The notes beneath the pieces are model-generated. The model did no database searches and was not told the origin of the DNA. It saw only the letters and a program-made list of their open reading frames with translations. 64,000 bases of DNA from Chitinophaga sp. HK235 (GTDB taxonomy: Bacteria > Bacteroidota > Bacteroidia > Chitinophagales > Chitinophagaceae): assembly GCF_018255755.1 (NCBI RefSeq), contig NZ_CP073766.1, positions 2,852,001 through 2,916,000 of the forward strand, given 5' to 3'. Every line of letters begins with the position of its first letter. Within the stretch, counting starts at the first letter, position 1. Position numbers and translations under genes: made by a program. Below are positions 26,459 through 35,861 of the stretch, piece by piece.

Positions 26459-28579
26459 ATGCTAAGATCATTTAAAATATCCCGGAAATGGTGGATGCTA
26501 ATATACAGTGGCATCGGAATACTTTTTATACTAGCTACAGCAAACATCATTTTAAACAGGGTTATTCAAAATAAGGTCAGTGAAAAACTGCAGCATCTTT
26601 CTCCTCAGTTAAAAGTTAGTTTTTCATCCATCAAAAGTAATCTATTCGCCTCCTCCCTTTCATTGAACAATCTTACAATAGATTATACCCCTGACAGCAA
26701 CAAGACCCAACATCAACACACCTTTCATTTTTCAGCAGTTGAACTACATGGTATTAATTTTCTCCTGATGCTGTTTCGCCGAACACTTTCCATCAATAAT
26801 TTAAAACTCAGTAATGGAGAAGTGAATCTGGACCGGTTCTTAATGAATAAAAAAGATACTGCACAAAAAAATCTGTTTGCTCACGCTCCTTTCAAAAGTA
26901 TATCGGTGAATCATTTTGAACTAACCACTATCCATGTATGGGAGCATACTGATCAGGACAATAAGCTACTGCTAAAGGGAAACATTGGTATTGATGATAT
27001 CAATATAAATGATGTAAAGAAAGCATTCACTACCGATAATTTTCATTTCGGTGCTATCAAAAGCAGTTTATCCGAAATCAATTATACCATACCGAATGCT
27101 CATCATACGCTGATGATAAAACAGGTAACCATAGATAGTCCCCAGGGAATACTGCAGATAAATTCCATCAAACTACTTCCACAGTACAGTAAATCCGACT
27201 TTTTCAGGAAAACCGACAACCAGCCCTTATACATTGAGTCAAGCATTGCGAACATATCCATCCTAAAACCGGATATCCGGAAGTTGTTTGATAAAAAGCT
27301 GGAGGCTGAAAAAATAATTTTTAACAACCCTGATTTTAATATCTACAGTGAAGCGATTGGGGCACAACAAACATTATCCCGGTCATTTCTTTTTATTGAC
27401 CTGAAAAAAATTCTTTTAGCGATACGAACAGATTTGTTCAGGATGAATCACTCTTCCATTACTTATGAAGAAACAACAGGAGCGCAATTAAAACTAAATG
27501 GCAATGCTGAAATGAATAAAGTAAAAATCAATATAACAGATAGCCTTTTCAGCAATAATGACATTCATTTTAAAACGCTCACCTGCGCCTTAGCCGATAT
27601 TCATGCTGCTATACCTGGCAGTTATCATGACATTCAAATAAAGAAGCTGGATATTGATCATAAAGGAACATTACAGGCTACTTCTTTGAGGATTAGTCCG
27701 CAATACAACAAGTTTGAGGTGGGACAAAAAGCAGGGCGGCAGACAGATGTTGTTGATGCTACCATTTCCGGCATAACCATCACCAGACTGGATATTAGCA
27801 AGTATTTTCAGCAAAAAATAATAGCGGAACAAATATGGATAAAGGAAAGCAACATCTATATTTTCCGGGACAGAAGATTACCTCGTATATCACAATATAA
27901 ACCACTACCGGTTGCATTTCTGAAGAGTATTCCGATTCATATCCGGGTACATCATTTCAAGGTGTCTGAGTCAACGCTGTCGTATGAAGAATTTCCCAAA
28001 GACGGATTACAAACAGGTTTGCTGAAGATAGAAAAACTTCAGCTTTCCCTATCTCCGATTATCAGCCATCCCGGCCCATCCGACCCTGATCATATGGACC
28101 TGAGTATGGAAGGTTCTATAATGGGGTCAGGAACAATCAAGGCGTCTGTTTATTTACCGTTTAACCCTGGTAAGGATTATTATGTCAGCGGAGCGATTGA
28201 CAATTTAGATCTTACCAGCTTAAATTCATCAGCAGAAAATCTTGGTAAATTTCATATTGAATCGGGCCTGCTTAATAATTTATCATTTCAATTCAGTCTG
28301 AATGATGAAAAAGCAAGTGGAAAGGTTGAGGGAGAATACCATAATCTTGTGGTGGACAAATTAAAAGGGCAGCAAAAAAAAATAGCAAAGTTCCCATCCT
28401 TCCTGCTGAAACATGTGATCATTCCTAAGAATAAGGATCAATCAGTGCCTGTGGCCCGTCGTACAGGTACTATAGATTATAAGTTTGACCATACACGTTT
28501 TATTTCCTTCTACCTTTTGAAATCACTGCTATCCGGTATAGAGTCCAGTTTTACATTCGGATTTCTTCTTCCCAAGTAA
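26459..28579 (+). CDS. AsmA-like inner-membrane-anchored protein
   Basis: A protein of 706 residues with one N-terminal transmembrane helix (about 13-34; WWMLIYSGIGILFILATANI) followed by a long periplasmic beta-rich region. The start after the helix (LKVSFSSIKSNLFASSLSLNNLTIDY) is typical of AsmA/DUF748-like proteins, whose elongated beta grooves are thought to carry lipid between the membranes. Repeats of an I-x-I-x-hydrophobic pattern (for example near 120-190 and 320-400) support an extended groove. The C-terminus near 600-700 resembles the end of such proteins and has one more hydrophobic stretch. It is more AT-rich than its left neighbour. It is divergent from the transglutaminase gene and ended by a terminator at 28595. 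Confidence 0.7.
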   Translation: MLRSFKISRKWWMLIYSGIGILFILATANIILNRVIQNKVSEKLQHLSPQLKVSFSSIKSNLFASSLSLNNLTIDYTPDSNKTQHQHTFHFSAVELHGINFLLMLFRRTLSINNLKLSNGEVNLDRFLMNKKDTAQKNLFAHAPFKSISVNHFELTTIHVWEHTDQDNKLLLKGNIGIDDININDVKKAFTTDNFHFGAIKSSLSEINYTIPNAHHTLMIKQVTIDSPQGILQINSIKLLPQYSKSDFFRKTDNQPLYIESSIANISILKPDIRKLFDKKLEAEKIIFNNPDFNIYSEAIGAQQTLSRSFLFIDLKKILLAIRTDLFRMNHSSITYEETTGAQLKLNGNAEMNKVKINITDSLFSNNDIHFKTLTCALADIHAAIPGSYHDIQIKKLDIDHKGTLQATSLRISPQYNKFEVGQKAGRQTDVVDATISGITITRLDISKYFQQKIIAEQIWIKESNIYIFRDRRLPRISQYKPLPVAFLKSIPIHIRVHHFKVSESTLSYEEFPKDGLQTGLLKIEKLQLSLSPIISHPGPSDPDHMDLSMEGSIMGSGTIKASVYLPFNPGKDYYVSGAIDNLDLTSLNSSAENLGKFHIESGLLNNLSFQFSLNDEKASGKVEGEYHNLVVDKLKGQQKKIAKFPSFLLKHVIIPKNKDQSVPVARRTGTIDYKFDHTRFISFYLLKSLLSGIESSFTFGFLLPK

Positions 28580-28594
28580 TCATTTGTATTTTCG

Positions 28595-28622
28595 AATCAG
28601 AGGCCCTATCGGGCCCCTGATT
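28595..28622. terminator. Terminator hairpin after the AsmA-like gene
   Basis: AATCAG-GGCCC pairs with GGGCC-CTGATT across a TATC loop. It lies between convergent genes and could serve both. Confidence 0.7.
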
Positions 28623-28689
28623 GAAATTTATCATTCCTGAAAACACTGATGTTCTAATAGCACCTCCATTACCCCTGTACCTTTCCCGA

Positions 28690-30465
28690 TTAAATATTTC
28701 CCCAAACAGACCACCCGCTGGTACTTATCCAGTAAGTACTGGTTATGACAGTGCCATTGGCAGCAAAAACATCGATATAGTTAGCTGCACGCGAGGTGAC
28801 TGCAGGGATCGCGTTGATAGGTCCGCCAAGGCTTACAGAAGACGACCAGCCTGTTGTACTTGTCCAGCTGAAACTTACCAGTGCACTGCTGTTCCTGGCA
28901 AAAACCTGCAGATTGTTTGCATCTCTGGCCACAGCAACAGGATCAGACGAGAGCGAGCCACCCAGATCACTCCAGGTGCCCCAACCGGTACTTTCCACCC
29001 AGTCAAGTGTAACCAGGCTGTTGGTGGCACTTTTGGCAAAGACGTTCAACAGCTGCGGCGCCCTGGAATTAACTGCCGGTGCGCCGGCAATATTACCACC
29101 CAGATTGTTCCATGCCGACCATCCACCGCTGGTAGACCAACTGATATGTGTCAGATTATTATTGATAGTTTGGGCAAAGACATGCAGGTTATTGGCATCT
29201 CTGGAAGCTACTGCCGGCTGCGATGTAAGATTACCACCCAGATCTTCCCAGGCAGACCATCCACCGGTACTGGTCCAGGTTCTGGTAACCAGGGTATTAC
29301 TGGCGCTTCTGGCAAAAACACTGATCACACCAGGCGTTCTGGAATTCACTACCGGTGCATCGGTAATATTACCGCCCAGGTCTTCCCAGGTTCCCCATCC
29401 TTTTAATAGGGTCCAGGAAATGTGTATCAGATTATTGGAAGGCCCTTTGGCAAAAACATCCATGAAACCGGCAGCCCTCGATACAGCAGCAGGGAGAGAG
29501 GAAATAGGACCGAGTAGCTGCCATTTCGACCATCTACCGCCGCTATTCCAGGATTTATGCATCAGATTACTGGCAGGTCCTATCCCAAAAACACTCATAT
29601 TACTGGCATCCCTGGAAATAGCCACGGGCGGGGAATAACAAGGTGTTTCCTTGGGAAGACGATACAAATATTCCAGTGCGAGGCGATCATTGGCATTAAA
29701 GCTGGCAGTGGTGTCGCCAATAGTACCCAGGCTGTAACATTTCAGCATAAAAGAGCCAGCATCCGGCCCTGTAGGGGTACCGGGAATTGCTATAGCGCCG
29801 ACACCAACAGCTCCTTCATTGGCACTACTACCACCACAACTATAGGCGGAATTCATCCAGTCTGTATGCCGCAACCCTATAGTATGGCCCATCTCATGTT
29901 CTACTACATGCCGTATAAAATCTACGTTATTACCCAATTGGGAAGAACAGGTATTGATAGTAATGGTAGGATATGGATTACCGTTAGCAGGGAATCCGGA
30001 AAAGCCCAGCGCGCCCCCTGGCTGACAGTACCCCTGTACCGTAATGTTCGCTGAAGTGCTGGTCACATATATAAACTTCAGATCAAGGTCCAGCGCATTG
30101 TAGTTATCTATCGCCTGCCGTACTGCTATCACAAAAGGAGTGCTGAGCCCAACAGTCCGTACAGTCAGCGTGCGTGGCAAACCAGTTACCACCAGCGTGG
30201 TCCTGTATTGCTCCACCTCCGCAATCCGGAGAGAGATACCGGCCGGTCTCAAGTCACGTTCATACAACAGGATATCCCGCTCTACCAGATAACCACTGTC
30301 GATACGTTGTACATCTTTGATACTGAAGCCTGCTGCCTTGATACGGTCAAGGACAGAAGCAGGAACAGGACCTGTATTATTGTCCTGTGCAGGATGTTCC
30401 TTCCTGCAGGAAATGCTCAAACAGAGGAGCAGACAGCATAGGAAAAGAAAAAATTTGTTTAGCAT
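28690..30465 (-). CDS. Lipoprotein: HEIGH-type metallopeptidase fused to a seven-repeat PLL-like propeller
   Basis: A protein of 591 residues. The N-terminus has a lipoprotein signal with lipobox LSISC (Cys20), so it is anchored in a membrane, probably the outer one. Residues about 100-250 are a zincin with HEMGHTIGLRH (His190, Glu191, His194, His200), the pattern of the dual-action HEIGH metallopeptidase family (Peptidase_M57). Residues about 280-591 contain seven repeats of about 45 residues, each with a pattern like SRDANNLHVFA, then W-x(5-7)-GW-x-x-W and LGG. This matches the fucose-binding PLL lectin type, a seven-bladed beta-propeller. The fusion suggests a protease guided to glycans on a cell or matrix. 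It is convergent with the AsmA-like gene. Confidence 0.88.
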   Translation of the reverse strand: MLNKFFLFLCCLLLCLSISCRKEHPAQDNNTGPVPASVLDRIKAAGFSIKDVQRIDSGYLVERDILLYERDLRPAGISLRIAEVEQYRTTLVVTGLPRTLTVRTVGLSTPFVIAVRQAIDNYNALDLDLKFIYVTSTSANITVQGYCQPGGALGFSGFPANGNPYPTITINTCSSQLGNNVDFIRHVVEHEMGHTIGLRHTDWMNSAYSCGGSSANEGAVGVGAIAIPGTPTGPDAGSFMLKCYSLGTIGDTTASFNANDRLALEYLYRLPKETPCYSPPVAISRDASNMSVFGIGPASNLMHKSWNSGGRWSKWQLLGPISSLPAAVSRAAGFMDVFAKGPSNNLIHISWTLLKGWGTWEDLGGNITDAPVVNSRTPGVISVFARSASNTLVTRTWTSTGGWSAWEDLGGNLTSQPAVASRDANNLHVFAQTINNNLTHISWSTSGGWSAWNNLGGNIAGAPAVNSRAPQLLNVFAKSATNSLVTLDWVESTGWGTWSDLGGSLSSDPVAVARDANNLQVFARNSSALVSFSWTSTTGWSSSVSLGGPINAIPAVTSRAANYIDVFAANGTVITSTYWISTSGWSVWGNI

Positions 30466-30657
30466 AGATGACAGATTTTTTTTTTGCTACATCAAATAAT
30501 GAATACAGAGCCAGGCTTTCGGGGAAGGGTAATACCGTGGGGATGCGGTATCTGTGCCATAGAATAGTTTATCAGATAGTACCGTAAATATATAGAGGAA
30601 TGCTGCTGCCTCACAGCTGGCAGACATACACATTATCAATATAAACAATTAATTTGT

Positions 30658-31527
30658 TTACTGACAAAATTGCTTCATTAACTCCACCAGATCTGATGTG
30701 ATCTTTGTTTTATCATAAGCCAGATACAGCGTATTCTCAGTAGGTACCCTACCGCTCCAGATTATCTTCAGGTCGTCGTCCAACAGGTAATCTGCCGCTA
30801 CTGTCAAAGCCGGGCAGTGCTTCAGCGATTTTAAGATAAGATTCATGTCTGGTATTACACAGTATGGTTTAATATCCGGACGTTTGTAGAAGTTCTTTTG
30901 CCAGAATTTACGAATGATAGCAAGATCTGTCGTATATGCAAACCATGACTGCGATAATAGCCATGCTTCTCCGCTTTCCCAGTCTTCTTCACTGATGTAA
31001 TTATCAAATTCAGTGGTGTCAATTGTTTTGCTGCCTGCAATGATAAAAGTCTCCTGCCGGATAGGTTCAAAAACAAGGTTCTTATAATCGGCCAACTTAG
31101 TAGCTACCACAAAATCCAACGTCCCTTTGTGCAACCTGCCAAGTAAATCTCTGGTGCGCCCAAAAGACAAAATAAGATTTGTATCAATGGTGGTTATATT
31201 TTCAGATAATACAGCTTGAAAATACTCTTGCACAACACCTAGCCGGATGATGGGCAACTGCTTTTTTAAGCAGACAGCATTAAAACTCGCCTCCACTTTC
31301 TCCAACTTCTCCAGTGGCCCGACTACCTGTGTATAAAACAACTTACCATACTCTGTAGGCACTATTTTGGGCTTCCGTTCAAATAATGTCTTTCCTACAT
31401 ACGCTTCCAATGCGGATAGATGCTGGCTCACATTGGGCTGTGATATAAACAAAGCCTTTGATGCAGCTGTCAGCGATCCTGTTTGATAGACGGCTTTAAA
31501 TGTTCTGTACCATTCCAGATTTACCAT
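30658..31527 (-). CDS. LysR-family transcriptional regulator
   Basis: A regulator of 289 residues, normal length for the family. The N-terminal winged helix has TGSLTAASKALFISQPNVSQ and LSALEAYVGKTLFERKPK. The rest is the periplasmic-binding-like effector domain, starting at PIIRLGVVQEY. It is divergent from the HSL-type hydrolase at 31624 with a 96-base gap, the classic layout in which a LysR protein controls the divergent gene and itself. The gap contains an ATAAAT/ATTTAT inverted repeat at 31561-31583 that could be part of the binding site. Confidence 0.92.
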   Translation of the reverse strand: MVNLEWYRTFKAVYQTGSLTAASKALFISQPNVSQHLSALEAYVGKTLFERKPKIVPTEYGKLFYTQVVGPLEKLEKVEASFNAVCLKKQLPIIRLGVVQEYFQAVLSENITTIDTNLILSFGRTRDLLGRLHKGTLDFVVATKLADYKNLVFEPIRQETFIIAGSKTIDTTEFDNYISEEDWESGEAWLLSQSWFAYTTDLAIIRKFWQKNFYKRPDIKPYCVIPDMNLILKSLKHCPALTVAADYLLDDDLKIIWSGRVPTENTLYLAYDKTKITSDLVELMKQFCQ

Positions 31528-31623
31528 ACAATAAAGGTATAATTGTTTTTATAACGGCCCATAAATCAACCTATTTTATTTATAAATCCCTACTGCGGAC
31601 ATTTGCTATCAAACGATAATAAA

Positions 31624-32523
31624 ATGGAGATTTTACCACAGGTACAGGAAGTATTGACTTACATTCAGTCAGTTAAGCCTACCCATATCGAAGACAAATT
31701 GCAGTCTTCAAGAACGTTCTACGAAAGGTTGATACCACTTGCAGGAGAGCAGGAAACTGTATTTGCAGTCGAAGACAAAACCATCGGATTTACCGACCGG
31801 AAAATTAACATCCGGATTTACAGGCCTTGTGACAAAAAAACATTACCGGCAGTAGTCTATTTTCATGGCGGCGGGTTCTTCAAGGGAAGTCTTGAATCAC
31901 ATGACCGTCCCTTGCGGCAGCTTGCTAATTTAGCAGAGGTAGTCATTATTTCAGTTGACTACAGACTTGCTCCTGAATACCCATTTCCTCATGGTTTGAA
32001 TGATTGTATCGACACTACTGAATGGATTATCAACCATGCAGCAGAACTGGGAATAGATCCCCATTGCGTGGGCGTAGCCGGAGATAGCGCCGGAGGTACA
32101 TTAGCTACTGCTGTAGCTGGAAGGGTGAATAACATTTTATGCCAGGTACTCATCTACCCTGCTACAGACTCCTCTCTTGCAACTCCCTCCTGGTCAGCGT
32201 TTGCAGAGGGTCCTATTTTGACCTTGAAACAAGGTATTGAATTATGGGAGTATTATACAGAAGATAAAATCAATGCAGCCCCCATATTCAATGATAATTT
32301 GTCAGGTATGCCAGATACATTCATTATAACAGCAGAATATGACCCAGTGCGGGATGAAGCTATGACCTATGCAGAAAAACTGCGCCATGCAAATGTGCAG
32401 GTAACTGAAAAGCTCTACCCGAAAATGATACATGGGTTCTTTCAAATGGGAGGCCTAATAGATCAGGGCAGAGAGTCAATTGCAAGAATAGCAGCGTATA
32501 TCAGATATAAATTAGTAAAATGA
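31624..32523 (+). CDS. Alpha/beta hydrolase, HSL family
   Basis: An esterase-type hydrolase of 299 residues. It shows YFHGGGFFKGS (oxyanion hole), VAGDSAGGTLA (nucleophile Ser), TAEYDPVRDEA (Asp) and MIHGFFQMGG (His), a complete HSL-family catalytic set. I chose ATG 31624 over an upstream TTG at 31603 because it gives a usual N-terminus (MEILPQVQEV). It is divergent from a LysR regulator that probably controls it. It is paralogous to the enzyme at 4405, with a lower GC content. Confidence 0.9.
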   Translation: MEILPQVQEVLTYIQSVKPTHIEDKLQSSRTFYERLIPLAGEQETVFAVEDKTIGFTDRKINIRIYRPCDKKTLPAVVYFHGGGFFKGSLESHDRPLRQLANLAEVVIISVDYRLAPEYPFPHGLNDCIDTTEWIINHAAELGIDPHCVGVAGDSAGGTLATAVAGRVNNILCQVLIYPATDSSLATPSWSAFAEGPILTLKQGIELWEYYTEDKINAAPIFNDNLSGMPDTFIITAEYDPVRDEAMTYAEKLRHANVQVTEKLYPKMIHGFFQMGGLIDQGRESIARIAAYIRYKLVK

Positions 32524-32647
32524 GGGGTATATAAATAATCAGCTTTGAGCAGTTTGTCAATAGCAACATGGTGAATGAAGCAATGAACTAACATTGTACA
32601 ATATTCTTTATACATTTGTATTGATTTAATTAATCTTCATCCCCTCA

Positions 32648-33229
32648 ATGCACAGTAACCTTTTTGCTTATATCAACCGGTATATTTCATCGCCACTTAC
32701 AAGCGAAGAAGAAGCCTTAATTGAAGCCGCCTTTCAACCTAAAAAGCTGAGAAAGAAACAATATTTTCTGCAGGAAGGTGCTGTATGTAAATATGTTGGT
32801 TTTATTGTTAAAGGCGCTATGCGGCAATACAGCATAGATGAGAAAGGCGTAGAACACATCGTACATCTATACATTGAAAATTACTGGGCATCCGACCGCG
32901 AAAGTTCTATTATGCTTACCCCTTCCAAATATAATATTGATGCATGGGAGGACACGGAGCTACTCATTATTACAAGAGCAGAAATGTTGGATTTGATGGG
33001 AAAAATACCCTCCCTGGTGGAAATGATACGATTGATGGATGAAAGAAATGCCATTGCTAACCAACGCAGGCTAAACGCTACTATTAGTAATACCGCTGAA
33101 AAAAATTATGAAGAATTTGCTGAAAACCACCCACAATTTACCCAGCGATTTCCGCAACACATTATTGCTTCTTATTTGGGTATTACCAAGGAAACTTTAA
33201 GCAGAATCAGAAAACAGGCAAGGAAGTAA
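32648..33229 (+). CDS. Crp/Fnr-family transcriptional regulator
   Basis: A regulator of 193 residues with an N-terminal cyclic-nucleotide-binding-like beta roll (KKQYFLQEGAVCKYVGFIVKG near 36) and a C-terminal helix-turn-helix. The latter contains FPQHIIASYLGITKETLSRI, the recognition helix of the Bacteroidota Crp group. There is no Fnr-type Cys cluster and the classic cAMP-binding Arg-Ser pair is absent, so the ligand is unknown. It sits alone with a terminator after it and may control the SnoaL-like protein and amidohydrolase downstream. Confidence 0.9.
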   Translation: MHSNLFAYINRYISSPLTSEEEALIEAAFQPKKLRKKQYFLQEGAVCKYVGFIVKGAMRQYSIDEKGVEHIVHLYIENYWASDRESSIMLTPSKYNIDAWEDTELLIITRAEMLDLMGKIPSLVEMIRLMDERNAIANQRRLNATISNTAEKNYEEFAENHPQFTQRFPQHIIASYLGITKETLSRIRKQARK

Positions 33230-33256
33230 TCATTCACTATACATTTTTTTCTGTAC

Positions 33257-33288
33257 AAAAGCGTTGATAAATATCAACGCTTTTTTTT
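33257..33288 (+). terminator. Rho-independent terminator of the Crp-type gene
   Basis: AAAAGCGTTGAT pairs with ATCAACGCTTTT and is followed by further Ts. It starts 28 bases after the stop codon. Confidence 0.88.
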
Positions 33289-33375
33289 ATCATTTCTCGT
33301 CGTTGCATGAGTTGCATACGATGCAACTTTACATTGTTAAACCAATAAAGAAATAACATTGAAAAATTTAAAGAA

Positions 33376-33813
33376 ATGAGCAATACAAATTTAAAGAACG
33401 CACCTGCTACTCAACTCCTCCGCAAAAGTTTAGACACATTTCTCGCAAAAGACATGAAAGGTTGGTCAGAGCTTTGTGCAGATGATGTCGTAGCTGAATT
33501 TCCTTTTGCTCCCGAGAGTACGCCAGCAAGATTTGAAGGTCGCGACGCACTTTACGCTTATTTGAAAGATTACCCAAGCTATATAGATGTGAAATCTATT
33601 CCTACTTTAAAAATTTACCCGACTGATGATGAAAATGTAGCCATTGCAGAATGGAGTGTTTCAGGCGTTGTAATAGGAAATGGTAATCCTTATGAAATGA
33701 GCTACGCTACTTTTGTAACATTCCGTGACGGCCTTATCGCAAACTATCGTGAATATTGGAATCCGCAGGCATTTATGAAGGCAATGAGTGGTGGAAATTT
33801 TACTGCTGAATAA
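33376..33813 (+). CDS. SnoaL-like / NTF2-fold protein
   Basis: A small protein of 145 residues with the cone-shaped NTF2 fold signature: LRKSLDTFLAKDMKGWSELC, then FEGRDALYAYLK and a late TFVTFRDGLIANYREYWNP. Members include polyketide cyclase-like and isomerase-like enzymes as well as binding proteins. A catalytic residue cannot be assigned. It is AT-rich compared with the left half of the window. The amidohydrolase follows 122 bases downstream in the same direction. Confidence 0.85.
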   Translation: MSNTNLKNAPATQLLRKSLDTFLAKDMKGWSELCADDVVAEFPFAPESTPARFEGRDALYAYLKDYPSYIDVKSIPTLKIYPTDDENVAIAEWSVSGVVIGNGNPYEMSYATFVTFRDGLIANYREYWNPQAFMKAMSGGNFTAE

Positions 33814-33935
33814 TACTTACAAAGGCATTCTCAAACGCGTGTATGTCATACCTGTCATTTGCGAGCGGTCTTTTGAAAAAGAATTTTAACGTGACAAAAT
33901 TCTAATTACTGTATCACTCTTAATTTAAAAAAATC

Positions 33936-35738
33936 ATGAAAAAGATATTCACATTACTTATAGCAATTTTGTTTGCAATGGCACTGAAAGCGCAGTCTAA
34001 CGAAGTGTTTGCCGGTGCAGATCTGATTGTTTATAATGCAAAAATTACTACACAGATCCAATCACAACCGCAAGCCTCAGCGCTCGCAGTAAAAAGAGGA
34101 AGGATCTATGCCGTGGGTACAGACTCCGAGATACTTAGTCTGAAGGACAACAATACAAAGTTGATTAATGCAAACGGAAGGCGTCTTATCCCAGGATTAA
34201 ATGATGCACACACCCATATCCTAAGCGAAAGGAGTTTCAATTATAATGTCAGATGGGAGGGTGTGCCCACACTGCAACAGGCATTGGAGATGCTAAGCGA
34301 GCAGGCAAAACGAACTCCGGAAGGACAATGGGTGAAGGTAATTGGTGGCTGGTCGCCTTACCAGTTTAAAGAAAACAGGTTCCCAACCATGGACGAACTT
34401 AAGAAAGCAGTTCCTGATAGACCGCTGATCGTTCAATATGCCTACAACCAGGCTTTTTTGAATGAGCTGGCGATGAAAGCATTCGGTGTAGGAACCGACC
34501 AGTTTCCAGGTATGCCAGGTACCGAATTTGAAAAAGATAAAGAAGGACATTACACAGGTATTGTGCATAGCTATACGTTCACCTTTATCTCGCTGGAATA
34601 TTTGGTACCTCAGGCTTCCTTCGAAGAGCAGGTGAGTTCAATAACAAATGTAGTTCACGAACTAAACCGTTTCGGCATCACCACAGCTCTTGACGCAGCT
34701 GCCGCCAGCGGATATGCCCAAGGGCACGCTCCTATAGACTTTTTGGCAAAGGAAAATCGGCTGAACATACGATTTCCTTTTATCGACATTCAATTTGGCG
34801 ATGTCAGCGCCCCTACTATGGTAGATGCAGAGATCGACGCTATAACAAAAAGATCCCCCATAAGCCCGAGAGAAAATATTGATCCCACAATGGCACATGG
34901 TCACGAGTATGAAGGCACAGGTGAAATGCTGAGGTTGGTACTGCACGATCACGAAAACTTCGATAAACCGGCTATCATCGTCAACAAAGATTCGATGCGT
35001 CTGTATATAGAAGAAGACGTTACCAAACTGGTGAAGAAAAGAATACCCTTCCGTATGCATATCAGTTATAATGAAAATATCACACCCTTTCTGGACGCCC
35101 TGGAAGAGGTGAACCGAAAGACACCTTTGGAGGGGTTGCGCTGGAGCATAGAACATGCTGAAACGATAACGCCGGAAAATATTGCCAGGGTAAAGAAACT
35201 CGGCGGAGGTATAGCGCTGGACGGTAAAATGGCCTTGCATGGTGATGGTTTTATAAAAACATATAGCCGGGAAAAAGCATTGCAAACACCACTGTTGCGG
35301 CTGCTGGTAGATAGCGATATTCCGCTGGCAATGACGACGGACGCATTCAGAGCCTCCTCATTCAACCCATGGACAAGCATTAGCTGGATGATTACAGGGA
35401 GGTCTGTATCGGGATCTGAAATACTCGCAAAAAACAACCGTTTGACCCGTGATGAGGCGCTTAAATTATTTACTATCGGCCCCGCATGGTTCGAGCATCA
35501 GGAAGATGAGAATGGCAGGATTGCTCCGGGGTATCTGGCAGATTTTGCTTTACTAAACAAGGATTTCTTTGCCATATCCGACAACGAAATAAAATCTATT
35601 TCTTCCGTATTAACAATTGTTGATGGCAGAGTTGTATTTGGTGCTCAGGAATTTAGCAACTTGTCTCCGAAATTGCCTGAAACGATTCCTTCGTGGTCTC
35701 CGATAAAGTACTTTGGGGGTTACTACAAAGAGAATTGA
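33936..35738 (+). CDS. Exported amidohydrolase, YtcJ-like
   Basis: A metal-dependent hydrolase of 600 residues with a signal peptide (KIFTLLIAILFAMALKAQS), so periplasmic. The beta-sandwich start (DLIVYNAKITT) is followed by the metal-binding NDAHTHIL near 89 and a late IEHAETITPENIARVKKLGG with TDAFRASSFNPW, the layout of amidohydrolase family 3. The usual YtcJ enzyme hydrolyses amide or formamide bonds; the substrate is unknown. The ending YLADFALLNKDFFAI...VVFG is the family's typical C-terminus. Confidence 0.88.
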   Translation: MKKIFTLLIAILFAMALKAQSNEVFAGADLIVYNAKITTQIQSQPQASALAVKRGRIYAVGTDSEILSLKDNNTKLINANGRRLIPGLNDAHTHILSERSFNYNVRWEGVPTLQQALEMLSEQAKRTPEGQWVKVIGGWSPYQFKENRFPTMDELKKAVPDRPLIVQYAYNQAFLNELAMKAFGVGTDQFPGMPGTEFEKDKEGHYTGIVHSYTFTFISLEYLVPQASFEEQVSSITNVVHELNRFGITTALDAAAASGYAQGHAPIDFLAKENRLNIRFPFIDIQFGDVSAPTMVDAEIDAITKRSPISPRENIDPTMAHGHEYEGTGEMLRLVLHDHENFDKPAIIVNKDSMRLYIEEDVTKLVKKRIPFRMHISYNENITPFLDALEEVNRKTPLEGLRWSIEHAETITPENIARVKKLGGGIALDGKMALHGDGFIKTYSREKALQTPLLRLLVDSDIPLAMTTDAFRASSFNPWTSISWMITGRSVSGSEILAKNNRLTRDEALKLFTIGPAWFEHQEDENGRIAPGYLADFALLNKDFFAISDNEIKSISSVLTIVDGRVVFGAQEFSNLSPKLPETIPSWSPIKYFGGYYKEN

Positions 35739-35770
35739 CATTTAATACAAAAATCGAATTAAGCAACAAC

Positions 35771-35810
35771 ATATAAAAAGCCATTGACAAATGTCGACGG
35801 CTTTTTATAT
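35771..35810. terminator. Terminator hairpin after the amidohydrolase
   Basis: ATATAAAAAGCC pairs with GGCTTTTTATAT over 12 bp across a 16-base loop that contains a GTCGAC palindrome. The arms carry A- and T-runs, so it may act in both directions. Confidence 0.75.
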
Positions 35811-35861
35811 CGTCGGGAGATTTGTAATTGATGCAATACTAAATCATTCAATAGTGAAGAA

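Noticed and set aside
28621..29638. Plus-strand frames over the propeller repeats (up to 280 codons)
   Set aside because: They follow the repeat period of the minus-strand lectin part and have no start context or domain of their own.
29000..29640. Possible DNA tandem repeat array or CRISPR-like periodicity
   Set aside because: The ~140-base period is the coding period of the propeller blades; copies are diverged at DNA level and there are no identical short repeats with unique spacers.
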